Below are positions 1 to 8,221 of a DNA stretch of 64,000 nucleotides, piece by piece. Position 1 is the first letter of the stretch. Every line of letters starts with the position of its first letter. Position numbers and translations under genes: made by a program. The DNA is from Nonomuraea wenchangensis (GTDB lineage: Bacteria > Actinomycetota > Actinomycetes > Streptosporangiales > Streptosporangiaceae), in NCBI RefSeq assembly GCF_900111685.1, contig NZ_FOHX01000003.1, positions 671,500 to 735,499 on the forward strand, in the 5' to 3' direction. Under the pieces are notes generated by a model. The model was not told where the DNA came from. It worked only from the letters and a program-made list of their open reading frames with translations, and did not search any database.

Positions 1-292
1 AGGTCGCCAGCGCGCGCCCGGGATCGGGGCCGGCGGCCAGGTCGGCGGCGCGGGCGCACAGGGCCTCGACCTTGTCGCGGAAGACGGCTTCCAGCAGTTG
101 CTGCCGGGAGGGGAAGTGCCGGTGCAGCGTGGCCGAGCCGACGCCGGCGCGCCGGGCGATCTCCTCAAGGGACGCCTCGGCCCCCTGCTCGGCGACGGCC
201 TCGGCGGCGGCGGCCAGGAGGCGGTCGTAGTTGCGGCGCGCGTCGGCGCGCATCGGCCGGGCGGGCGGGCTCGTACGGCTGTCTGACGGCAT
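1..292 (-). CDS. TetR-family transcriptional regulator (C-terminus cut by window edge)
   Basis: The visible N-terminal 97 residues are a TetR DNA-binding domain. A helix-turn-helix runs through SLEEIARRAGVGSATLHRHF (about residues 41-60) and is followed by a PSRQQLLEAV segment. The ATG at 292 is used; an in-frame ATG at 253 (MRADARRNYDRLL) is the alternative and would remove a 13-residue Ser/Pro-rich lead. The gene diverges from the NmrA-like gene at 414, with a perfect inverted repeat between them, so it probably represses that gene and itself. The ligand-binding domain lies outside the window, so the inducer cannot be guessed. Confidence 0.85.
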   Translation of the reverse strand, partial: MPSDSRTSPPARPMRADARRNYDRLLAAAAEAVAEQGAEASLEEIARRAGVGSATLHRHFPSRQQLLEAVFRDKVEALCARAADLAAGPDPGRALAT

Positions 293-318
293 GTGATCTC
301 CGGCGGGCTTGCATAAAC

Positions 319-365
319 GGGGTGGCCCTCCATATCGTACTCACACAGAACCGGAGGGCCACCCC
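319..365. repeat. 13-bp perfect inverted repeat between divergent genes
   Basis: The arms at 319-331 and 353-365 are exact reverse complements (GGGGTGGCCCTCC / GGAGGGCCACCCC) around a 21-base loop. The element sits between the TetR start (292) and the NmrA-like start (414). It could be a regulator binding site or a leader hairpin; ATTTT after the right arm also resembles a weak terminator or attenuator. Confidence 0.6.
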
Positions 366-413
366 ATTTTGGCGGGTGGCTTCCGCATGCCTACATGCCG
401 GGAGACACACATC

Positions 414-1316
414 GTGAAGACCATCGTGGTGATGGGGGCCACCGGACTGCAGGGCCGTGCCGTCACGGCACACCTGCTCGCGGACGGCCGGCCGGTACGC
501 GCGGTGACGCGCGATCCGGACGCCGCGCCGGCCCGGGCGCTGGCGGAGGCGGGCGCCGAGGTCGTCCGCGCCGACATGGACGACCTCGCCTCGCTCGTCG
601 CCGCCGCCGAGGGCGCCCACGGCCTGTTCAGCGTGCAGCCCACCGTCGGCTCCCCGGGCACCCCCGCGGGCTTCTCCGCCGAGGACGAGGTCCGCTGGGG
701 ACGCAACGTCGCCGACGCCGCGCGCGCCGCCGGTGTACGGCACCTGGTCTACGCCTCGCTCGCCGGCGCGGGCCACCACGACACCGAAAAGCTGCCGCGG
801 AACACGATCAGCAAGTGGCGGATCGAGCAGCACATCACCCGCCTGGGCCTGCCCGCCACCTTCCTGCGCCCGGTCTCCTTCATGGAGAACTACACCGGCG
901 GCTACCACCTGCACGACGGCGCCGTGGCCACCGCGTTCGCCGCCGACACGCCGCAGCAGATCATGGCCGTCGACGACGTCGGAGCCTTCGCCGCCCTGGC
1001 CTTCGCCCGGCCGGGTGAGTGGATCGGCCGGGCCGTCGACCTGGCCGGGGACGAGCTGACGCCGCGCCGGATCGCCGCGGCCATCTCCGAGGCGATCGGC
1101 CGGCCGCTGCCGTACGTGCGGATCCCGATCGAGGTGATCGCACAGGCGGGGGAGGAGTTCGCCTACGCCTACACCTGGCTCAACGAGCGCGGCTACCGCG
1201 CCGACGTCGCCTTCACCCGCGCCCTGCACCCTGCGTTGATGGACCTGCGCACCTGGCTGCGGCGGACGGGGGCAGCCCAAATCGCCGGTTTCCTGGCCTG
1301 TCAGCAGGACCGGTGA
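414..1316 (+). CDS. NmrA-like family NAD(P)-binding protein
   Basis: A 300-residue atypical short-chain dehydrogenase/NmrA protein. The N-terminal Rossmann motif reads GATGLQG right after the first beta strand (VKTIVVM). The family-typical LVYASLAGA strand and the FLRPVSFMENY segment are both present. Proteins of this type either bind NAD(P) as redox sensors or act as NAD(P)H-dependent quinone or ketone reductases; the substrate is unknown. GTG at 414 is chosen because the fold begins there. An in-frame ATG at 387 and a TTG at 309 would add unrelated residues and run through the inverted repeat. It is divergent from the partial TetR gene, its likely regulator. Confidence 0.85.
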   Translation: MKTIVVMGATGLQGRAVTAHLLADGRPVRAVTRDPDAAPARALAEAGAEVVRADMDDLASLVAAAEGAHGLFSVQPTVGSPGTPAGFSAEDEVRWGRNVADAARAAGVRHLVYASLAGAGHHDTEKLPRNTISKWRIEQHITRLGLPATFLRPVSFMENYTGGYHLHDGAVATAFAADTPQQIMAVDDVGAFAALAFARPGEWIGRAVDLAGDELTPRRIAAAISEAIGRPLPYVRIPIEVIAQAGEEFAYAYTWLNERGYRADVAFTRALHPALMDLRTWLRRTGAAQIAGFLACQQDR

Positions 1317-1356
1317 ACGCGCTCGCCGTCGGCCGGGCCGGCATCTGGGCGGGCGA

Positions 1357-1692
1357 GGCCTGCTCGGGCCGCGAGCGCTGCTGGCGGTCACCCAGCTTGT
1401 CGTCCTGGACCCGTCCCGCGCCCGCGCGGCCGAGTTGGCCCGCGCGCACGCGGCCGCCGCGCTGCCCAACCGGCTCGTGCTGCTGCGCGACCTGGGGTTC
1501 GACGACGCGGACGCCCTCCCTGACCGGCTGGTGGACGCCCTGGTCGTCACCGGCGGGCCCGAGGACGTCGTGCGGCGGGTCGAGGAGCAGCACGAGGCCG
1601 GTGCGGATCACGTCAGCCTGCACGTGCTGACGGCCACACCGGACGAGCCGCCTCTGCGGCAGTGGCGTGAGCTTGCCGCGTACTTGTGGTGA
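1357..1692 (+). pseudogene. 5'-truncated remnant of an LLM-class (F420-dependent) oxidoreductase
   Basis: The frame starting upstream of the TTG at 1435 reads as the C-terminal third of a luciferase-like monooxygenase. Segments include LLGPRALLAVTQLVVLDPSR, ARAHAAAALPNRLVLLRDLG and the conserved tail VTGGPEDVVRRVEEQHEAGA. Homology-like sequence begins around 1357 without a start codon or ribosome site, and the TIM-barrel N-terminus and cofactor-binding strands are missing. Intact relatives are around 280-300 residues, so about two thirds is gone. The fragment abuts the 3' end of the NmrA-like gene, as if a deletion had joined the two. Confidence 0.7.
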
Positions 1693-1808
1693 GCGGGCTT
1701 TCCACATGCGGCGAACCTGTGCAGCCGCCCTGGAGGTGAGGTGAGGGTGTCGGGCGGATACCGTGCAGACCGCCGTCCCGGCGCGGGAGCGCGCCTACCT
1801 TGCGAGGT

Positions 1809-2933
1809 ATGCGAAGAGTGGACGTACTGGTGGTGGGGGCGGGTCTGGCCGGTCTGCACACCGCCCGGCTGCTCGCCCGGCGCGATCTGGACGTGCTGGT
1901 GATCGACCGGCGCAGGTCGCCGGACGCGGGGATCCGGACGACGGGGATCTTCGTCCGCCGTACCCTCGACGACTTCGACCTGCCCGAGCACCTGCTCGGG
2001 CCCGGCATCAGGGACGTGCTGCTGTACCCGCCGTCGCGGCGCTCCCCGGTCCGGCTCACCAGCGATCGGGACGAGTACCGCGTGGCCGACCTGCCGGGTG
2101 TCTACCGGTACGCGCGCCGCGCGGCGGAGACCGCCGGGGCGGAGGTCCTGCCCGGCGTCCGGTACGTCGGGGCGCGGGCGGGCGTCGTGACACTGGAGGG
2201 GGCGGAGCCGGTGGCGGCGAGGTTCGTCGTCGGCGCGGACGGCGCCCGCTCGCACGTGGCCCGTGACCTGGGGCTCGACGTCAACCGGCGGTTCCTGGTC
2301 GGCGCGGAGCTGGTGCACGCGATCGCGCCGGGGACGGGCGGCCCGGCGTTCCACTGTGTGCTGGATCCGCGGGTCGCGCCCGGATACCTGGGGTGGGTGG
2401 TGGACGACGGGCGGCAGGCGCACGTCGGCGTGGCGGGGGATCCGCGCGCGATGAGAACGGGGGTACGGCACCTGCTGGACGCCTTCCTGGCGGACGGGGC
2501 GCCCGGTCACGCGCCCCCGGCCGGTCCGGTCGAGCGCCGGGGCGGGCCGATCCCGGTGGGCGGGGTGCTGCGGCGGCTGGCCTGCCCGTACGGGCTGCTC
2601 GTCGGGGACGCGGCGGGCGCGGTGTCGCCGCTGACGGCCGGCGGGCTGGACCCGTGCCTGCGCCTGTCGGAGCTGGCGGCGGCGGTCGTGGCCGGATACC
2701 TGCGGACCGGTGATGAGAAGGTGCTGCGGCGGTACGACGGGGGCGCGCTGCGGGCCCGGTTCCGTGGGCGGCTGCTGCTGCGGCGGGCGCTCGCCGGCGT
2801 CCGGACGGCCGCGGCGGCGGAGGTCGCGGTGGGGCTGCTGCGCGGCCGGGCCGGGCGGGCGCTGGCGGCGCGGGTCCTGTTCGGCGACGGGTCGTTCCCC
2901 GACGTACGGGCCGGGCTCGCTACGCGGGGCTGA
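1809..2933 (+). CDS. FAD-dependent oxidoreductase (geranylgeranyl reductase/PHBH-like)
   Basis: A 374-residue flavoprotein. The FAD Rossmann motif GAGLAGLHTA is at residues about 9-18. The second FAD-contact region is VGDAAGAVSPLTAGGLDPCL, whose GD and PLTAGG elements are typical of geranylgeranyl reductase-like and p-hydroxybenzoate hydroxylase-like enzymes. Such enzymes hydroxylate or reduce lipophilic substrates using FAD and NAD(P)H; the substrate here is unknown. ATG 1809 is used; TTG 1800 and GTG 1818 are possible. The last 14 bases overlap the convergent flavodoxin-like gene. Confidence 0.8.
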   Translation: MRRVDVLVVGAGLAGLHTARLLARRDLDVLVIDRRRSPDAGIRTTGIFVRRTLDDFDLPEHLLGPGIRDVLLYPPSRRSPVRLTSDRDEYRVADLPGVYRYARRAAETAGAEVLPGVRYVGARAGVVTLEGAEPVAARFVVGADGARSHVARDLGLDVNRRFLVGAELVHAIAPGTGGPAFHCVLDPRVAPGYLGWVVDDGRQAHVGVAGDPRAMRTGVRHLLDAFLADGAPGHAPPAGPVERRGGPIPVGGVLRRLACPYGLLVGDAAGAVSPLTAGGLDPCLRLSELAAAVVAGYLRTGDEKVLRRYDGGALRARFRGRLLLRRALAGVRTAAAAEVAVGLLRGRAGRALAARVLFGDGSFPDVRAGLATRG

Positions 2934-3387
2934 TCGTCGCGGCGAGGGTGGCGCCGAGCTCCCAGCAGGCCGCCAGGTCGTCCTTGCCTGGTGGGCCCGT
3001 GACCGAGACCGGCCGGACGACCCGCTCCCAGCCGAGCCCGGCGGCGATCGACTCGACGGCGCGCACGGCCCCGGTCGTGTCGTTGTTGCCGTGGACGTAC
3101 AGCCCGTACGGCAGCCGCCTCGTCTCCTCCAGGCACGGGTAGTAGACGGTGTCGAAGAAGTGCTTGAGCGCACCGCTCATGTAGCCGATGTTGGCGGGCG
3201 TGCCCAGGATGATCCCGTCGGCCTCGAACACGTCGACGGCGGTGGCCCGCAGCGCCGCCCGGGTGACCACCTCCACGCCTTCGACCTCGTCGGTCGTGGC
3301 GCCGTCGCGCACGGCGGCGAAGAGCTCCTGGAGCGTGGGCGAGGCGGTGTGGTGCACGATCAGCAGGCGGCGGACGTCTCGTGACAC
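2920..3387 (-). CDS. Flavodoxin-family / NADPH-dependent FMN reductase-like protein
   Basis: A 155-residue flavodoxin-fold protein. The first strand and phosphate loop (LLIVHHTASPTLQELF) bind the FMN phosphate. IILGTPANIGYMSGALKHFF is the 80s-type loop characteristic of WrbA- and flavodoxin-like reductases. It probably carries FMN and moves electrons for an unknown partner. It lies on the same strand as, and just downstream of, the HxlR regulator at 3401-3793 (13 bases apart), so the two may be co-transcribed. It overlaps the 3' end of the convergent FAD oxidoreductase by 14 bases. Confidence 0.8.
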   Translation of the reverse strand: MSRDVRRLLIVHHTASPTLQELFAAVRDGATTDEVEGVEVVTRAALRATAVDVFEADGIILGTPANIGYMSGALKHFFDTVYYPCLEETRRLPYGLYVHGNNDTTGAVRAVESIAAGLGWERVVRPVSVTGPPGKDDLAACWELGATLAATISPA

Positions 3388-3400
3388 GGCGACGATCCTC

Positions 3401-3793
3401 TCACGCCTCCTGCGGGCGGCCCGTGTCGGCGCGCGCGGCGTGGATGTCGTCGAGGTGCTCCTCCACCCAGGAGCGCAGCAGGCCGAGGGGGCCGGCGACG
3501 CCGCGGCCGAGGTCGGTGAGCGCGTACTCGACGTGCAGCGGGACCGCCGGGTAGATCGTACGGTCGACGAACCCGTTCTCCTCCAGGCGGCGCAGGGTCT
3601 GGGTGAGCACCTTGGGGCTCACGCCCTCCAGCCGCCGCTGCAGCACGCCGAACCGCTGCGGCCCCTCCTCCAGCGCGCCGACGGCGAGGGCGGACCACTT
3701 GTTGGCCAGCAGGTCGAGGACGTCCCGGCAGGGGCACTGTGCGGCGTAGACGTCGTGCCGGTCGTGCAGGCCGGAGCGGCAGGCGAGCGCCAT
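3401..3793 (-). CDS. HxlR-family (DUF24) transcriptional regulator
   Basis: A 130-residue winged-helix regulator. The HxlR signature CPCRDVLDLLANKWSALAVG is at residues about 21-40, followed by FGVLQRRLEGVSPKVLTQTL (recognition helix) and LTDLGR in the wing. Cysteines in CPCR resemble redox-sensing cysteines of HypR/QorR-type members. The gene is divergent from a quinone oxidoreductase-like gene at 3885, the classic arrangement in which an HxlR protein controls a neighbouring reductase in response to quinones or aldehydes. The intergenic dyad at 3830-3872 is the probable operator. Confidence 0.88.
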   Translation of the reverse strand: MALACRSGLHDRHDVYAAQCPCRDVLDLLANKWSALAVGALEEGPQRFGVLQRRLEGVSPKVLTQTLRRLEENGFVDRTIYPAVPLHVEYALTDLGRGVAGPLGLLRSWVEEHLDDIHAARADTGRPQEA

Positions 3794-3829
3794 GGCCTGG
3801 TCCTTTCCTTCATGGGTGATTACTTCCCG

Positions 3830-3872
3830 AAGGATAGTAGTGTCCCTTGCTAGTTACTACCCTCCTTTGGGT
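3830..3872. promoter_or_regulatory. Putative HxlR operator in the divergent promoter region
   Basis: An imperfect dyad lies between the HxlR and oxidoreductase starts: AAGGATAGTA at 3830-3839 faces TACTA at 3855-3859 followed by a TCCTT. The TAGTA/TACTA half-sites are 15 bases apart, and the stretch is AT-rich compared with the surrounding DNA. Function as an operator is inferred from position and symmetry. Confidence 0.45.
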
Positions 3873-3884
3873 AGCTTCGGCTGC

Positions 3885-4847
3885 ATGTCATCCACCATGC
3901 ACGCGATCGTTCAGGACTCCTTCGGCGGCCCGGAGGTGCTGCGCCTCGCCGAGGTGCCGCGACCGGCCCCGCTGCCCACCGAGATCCTCGTACGGGTGCA
4001 CGCCGCCGGCGTGAACCCCGTGGACTGGAAGACCCGTCAGGGCGGCGGTATGGCCGGGGTGCTGGGGGAGCCGCCGTTCATCCTGGGCTGGGACGTCTCC
4101 GGCGTGGTCGAGGAGACCGGGTTCGGAGTGACCATCTTCGAGCCGGGGGACGAGGTGTTCGGCATGCCGTGGTTCCCGCGCCAGGCGGGGGCGTACGCGG
4201 AGTACGTGACCGCGCCCGCCCGTCACTTCGCCCGCAAGCCGCGCGCCTTCGGCCACGAGGCCGCCGCCGGGACGCCGCTGGCCGTGCTCACCGCCTGGCA
4301 GTCCCTGGTGGACACCGCCGCGCTCGGCAGCGGGCAGCGGGTCCTGGTCCATGCGGCGGCGGGCGGCGTCGGCCATCTGGCGGTGCAGCTCGCCCGGCAC
4401 GCGGGCGCGTACGTGATCGGCACCGCGAGCGCCGCCAGGCACGACTGGCTGCGGTCGCTGGGCGTGGACGAGGTGATCGACTACACCACGACCAGGTTCG
4501 AGGACGCCGTACGCGACGTGGACGTGGTGCTCGACCTCGTCGGCGACTCCCATGACCGGACGAGCACCCGTTCGCTGGAGGTGCTGCGGCCGGGCGGGCT
4601 GCTCATCGCGGTGCCGTCGGGCGTGGCGCCGGAGCTGGTCGAGCGCGCCCGCGAACGCGGGGTGCGCGCGACCGGGATCCTGGTCGAGCCGGACGGCGCG
4701 GCGCTGGCCAGAATCGCCGAGCTGATCGACAAGGGCGAGCTGAGCGTCGAGGTCGAGGACGTCTTCCCGCTCGCGGAGGCGGCCGAGGCGCACCGGCGTG
4801 GCGAGCGGGGACGCACCCGGGGCAAGATCGTGCTCCGCGTCCCCTGA
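3885..4847 (+). CDS. NADP-dependent oxidoreductase, zinc-free alcohol dehydrogenase / quinone reductase type
   Basis: A 320-residue medium-chain dehydrogenase. The GroES-like N-terminal half contains VHAAGVNPVDWKTRQG. The Rossmann half contains AAAGGVGHLAVQLARHAG (the AxxGGVG motif of zeta-crystallin-like quinone reductases) and a late VDVVLDLVGD strand. The zinc-binding cysteine cluster of classical alcohol dehydrogenases is absent. The reaction is probably NADPH-dependent reduction of quinones or enones. ATG 3885 is used; ATG 3897 is equally possible. It is divergent from the HxlR regulator, the probable sensor that induces it. Confidence 0.87.
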   Translation: MSSTMHAIVQDSFGGPEVLRLAEVPRPAPLPTEILVRVHAAGVNPVDWKTRQGGGMAGVLGEPPFILGWDVSGVVEETGFGVTIFEPGDEVFGMPWFPRQAGAYAEYVTAPARHFARKPRAFGHEAAAGTPLAVLTAWQSLVDTAALGSGQRVLVHAAAGGVGHLAVQLARHAGAYVIGTASAARHDWLRSLGVDEVIDYTTTRFEDAVRDVDVVLDLVGDSHDRTSTRSLEVLRPGGLLIAVPSGVAPELVERARERGVRATGILVEPDGAALARIAELIDKGELSVEVEDVFPLAEAAEAHRRGERGRTRGKIVLRVP

Positions 4848-4931
4848 CCGGCCGGCCGGGTCCGGCCCCTGACCTGCTGTGTCTTTTGTTATGTATTGCG
4901 CCTTATGTGAGCTTTGTGGAAAAACTGGCGC

Positions 4932-5312
4932 ATGGTGGAGCGCGATCTTCGCAGTGGCGATCTGGAGCTCGACCGCCTCATGGCGGAGTTCCAGGCGAGT
5001 TCTCAGGAGTTCTCCGAGGTCATCGGGAAGGTCGGTGACGTGGTGGGACAGGCCGAGAGCACGGACGGCAAGATCAGGGTGCGGGTCTCGTCCTCGGGGC
5101 AGCTCGTCGGCCTGCACCTCGACCCCCGGGCGATGCGGCTGGGGTCGCAGGAGCTGGCGGGCGCGATCATGGAGCTGTCGCGGCGCGCGACCGACGACGC
5201 GGCGCGACGGCTCATGGAGGTGACGCGGCCCTACCTTGAGGGCGACCGGCCCAAGGACGACCGGTCCAGGGACGACCGGCGCGGCGACGCCTGGGAGCGC
5301 CGCCGCCGCTGA
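4932..5312 (+). CDS. YbaB/EbfC-family DNA-binding protein
   Basis: A 126-residue YbaB-like protein. The conserved core GKIRVRVSSSGQLVGLHLDP is at residues about 47-66, with flanking amphipathic helices and a charged tail rich in Asp and Arg repeats (DRPKDDRSRDDRR). The family forms dimers that bind DNA. In actinobacteria, members commonly sit next to WXG100-type genes, as here, where it faces the two T7SS-like genes at 5342-6709 tail to tail. ATG 4932 is chosen; a TTG at 4914 would add six residues. Confidence 0.8.
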   Translation: MVERDLRSGDLELDRLMAEFQASSQEFSEVIGKVGDVVGQAESTDGKIRVRVSSSGQLVGLHLDPRAMRLGSQELAGAIMELSRRATDDAARRLMEVTRPYLEGDRPKDDRSRDDRRGDAWERRRR

Positions 5313-5341
5313 CCTCCGTGCCCTCCGGGTCACGTCGGCCG

Positions 5342-6292
5342 TCACGGACGCGCGATGAGGCTGCGCGTGCCGTGGATCAGGAACTTCTGGTACATCTCCT
5401 CCTTGGTCAGGCCGTGCTCCGTGCCGGGCAGCGGGTTGTCCCCGTGCTGCGCGTCCATGGTCATCGAGTACGTGACGGACGACGCCATCCGGGGCAGGAA
5501 GCTGCCGGTGTTCAGCTCGGTGCCGTTCGGCAGCTTGACGTGGGTGGCGATGTTCCGCAGGCCGGGCACCTTCGCCATGAGCGCCGTGCTGCCCTCGGCC
5601 ACCGTGTCGAAGGCCATGTTCGCGACGAAGTGCTCGCGCAGGGCGTCGAAGTTGTAGCCGGCCGATCTGACGTCGTTGCCCGACAGGTCCTTCTTGACGC
5701 CGCCCAGGTAGTTGAGCCCCAGGGGCAGCACGACCTCGCCCGTCGCGTACGCGGCGCTGTCGGCCAGCATGTAGGCGAACAGCGGCAGGAGCATGACGAC
5801 GAACCGGTTGGCGGTGAACTTGAGCACCAGCGCCTTCCGCTTCATGATCGCCTGGAGGATCTTCCAGGTGACCACCTGGTATCCGATGGTGTACATCATG
5901 TCCACCGTCAGGATCCAGCACAGCACGTGCAGGGCGTGGTTGACCTTCTCGATCGTGTCGGCGTAGGCGCGGCAGGCGTTGGCGACGTTCCGGTGCTTGA
6001 GCGAGACCGCGAGCACGGCCGGGCCGAACTGGTTGGTCCAGAAGTCCTTGAACTCGTCGACCGCGGGATCCTTGCTGGTCTTCCAGACCTTCTCGGCGGA
6101 CGCGTTCGCCTCGCGGAAGTCCTTGTCGATCTTGTCGGCGATGTCGTCCAGCGTGTCGGCCAGCTCGCGGATCTTCTTCGGGTCGCCGTCCATGTACGAG
6201 ATGCCGAACAGCACCTCGGGCGCCAGCGCGCCCGCGAGTCCGGCCCCGGCCATGCCGGTCAGCGCGACCTTCGCTCCGAGCCCCAGGGCCAT
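5342..6292 (-). CDS. Putative type VII secretion-associated membrane protein (CpnT N-terminal-like helical protein)
   Basis: A 316-residue protein. Residues about 35-125 form a helical bundle region (PKKIRELADTLDDIADKIDK, then VWKTSKDPAVDEFKDFW) resembling the N-terminal part of actinobacterial CpnT/WXG100-superfamily proteins. Residues about 128-205 are hydrophobic, with at least two membrane-spanning stretches (ALHVLCWILTVDMMYTIGYQ and FVVMLLPLFAYMLADSAAYA). The C-terminal 110 residues are polar and match no toxin family I recognise. The WXG100-like gene lies 24 bases upstream on the same strand, so the two probably form an operon. Function is inferred only: a secreted or membrane-inserted T7SS substrate, possibly a toxin scaffold. 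Confidence 0.6.
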   Translation of the reverse strand: MALGLGAKVALTGMAGAGLAGALAPEVLFGISYMDGDPKKIRELADTLDDIADKIDKDFREANASAEKVWKTSKDPAVDEFKDFWTNQFGPAVLAVSLKHRNVANACRAYADTIEKVNHALHVLCWILTVDMMYTIGYQVVTWKILQAIMKRKALVLKFTANRFVVMLLPLFAYMLADSAAYATGEVVLPLGLNYLGGVKKDLSGNDVRSAGYNFDALREHFVANMAFDTVAEGSTALMAKVPGLRNIATHVKLPNGTELNTGSFLPRMASSVTYSMTMDAQHGDNPLPGTEHGLTKEEMYQKFLIHGTRSLIARP

Positions 6293-6316
6293 GCCCGTCC
6301 CCTCCCTCGCCGGCCG

Positions 6317-6709
6317 TCAGGCCAGCTCGACGGGGGTGGTGGGCACGGGGATGTCCTTCGGCTGCTGCTTGCCGAACTCCACCAGGCCGTGCACGAAGGC
6401 GTTCTTGTCGACCATGTTGGCCCAGTCGGCGGCCTTGACGTTCTTGCTCATGGCCGTGACGGCCGCGCCGATGGCCTCGTACGACTTGCTGAGGTTGTCG
6501 AGGGCCGTGTCCAGGTCCTTCTGCGCGGCGTCGTAGCCGGGGTGGCCGTCCTTGCCCCGGCGGAAGATCAGTGCGGCCTCGTCCTCGCCGAGGTAGACCC
6601 TGAGGGTCTCCACGTTCGAGCGGTCCTGGATGATCGCCCGGGCGAACTCGCCGCCGTCGTCGTGGATCGCCTTGCCGGCGGCCTCCATGCTCTTGTGATC
6701 GATGTCCAC
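6317..6709 (-). CDS. WXG100-like type VII secretion target protein
   Basis: A 130-residue helical protein. The GTG at 6709 is chosen because an AGGAGGGG ribosome site ends five bases upstream. A GTG at 6727 would place that site inside the gene. Features are helix-rich sequence (AAQKDLDTALDNLSKSYEAI), a YDAA turn and an AADWANMVDKN segment. There is no strict WXG tripeptide, but size, helicity and the adjacent CpnT-like gene fit the ESAT-6/WXG100 superfamily. It is probably exported with, or chaperones, the product of 5342-6292. No EccC, EccD or other secretion machinery is present nearby. Confidence 0.6.
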   Translation of the reverse strand: MDIDHKSMEAAGKAIHDDGGEFARAIIQDRSNVETLRVYLGEDEAALIFRRGKDGHPGYDAAQKDLDTALDNLSKSYEAIGAAVTAMSKNVKAADWANMVDKNAFVHGLVEFGKQQPKDIPVPTTPVELA

Positions 6710-6828
6710 AACAGCCCCTCCTGCCACTTGTGCACGGAATCGCCAGTCTCTGAATCGTTTATTTCGTCGAGATGTCCTAACGGTTGCTACTTAGAAGCGA
6801 AGCCCTTCCCCGCAGGCCGGAGAAAATG

Positions 6829-6842
6829 AGAGAGCGCTCTCT
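6829..6842. promoter_or_regulatory. LacI-family-type operator palindrome upstream of the GH16 gene
   Basis: AGAGAGCGCTCTCT is a perfect 14-bp palindrome centred on GCGC. It has the same symmetry as the GAGCGCTC-type operators used by actinobacterial LacI-family sugar repressors such as CebR/BglR. A TTGACA -35-like hexamer starts at 6842, overlapping its right edge, so bound repressor would block polymerase. The gene for the repressor itself is not in the window. Confidence 0.65.
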
Positions 6843-6913
6843 TGACAGGGGCGGTGATGTTGCCGGAAGGTTTCCGTAAAGTCACGACTCGTGGATCCGA
6901 TGAGGTAACCCGA

Positions 6914-8161
<1,248 letters not shown>

Positions 8162-8180
8162 GAGCGCGTTCTCGCGCATG

Positions 8181-8211
8181 GCGGCCCTGCCCGGCGTACG
8201 GGCGGGGCCGC
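8181..8211. terminator. Bidirectional hairpin terminator
   Basis: A 13-bp stem (8181-8193 with 8199-8211, one G-U pair) with a five-base loop lies between the 3' ends of the GH16 gene and the convergent histidine kinase gene. There is no clear U-run, as is usual in high-GC actinobacteria. Confidence 0.7.
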
Positions 8212-8221
8212 GTCATTCCCT

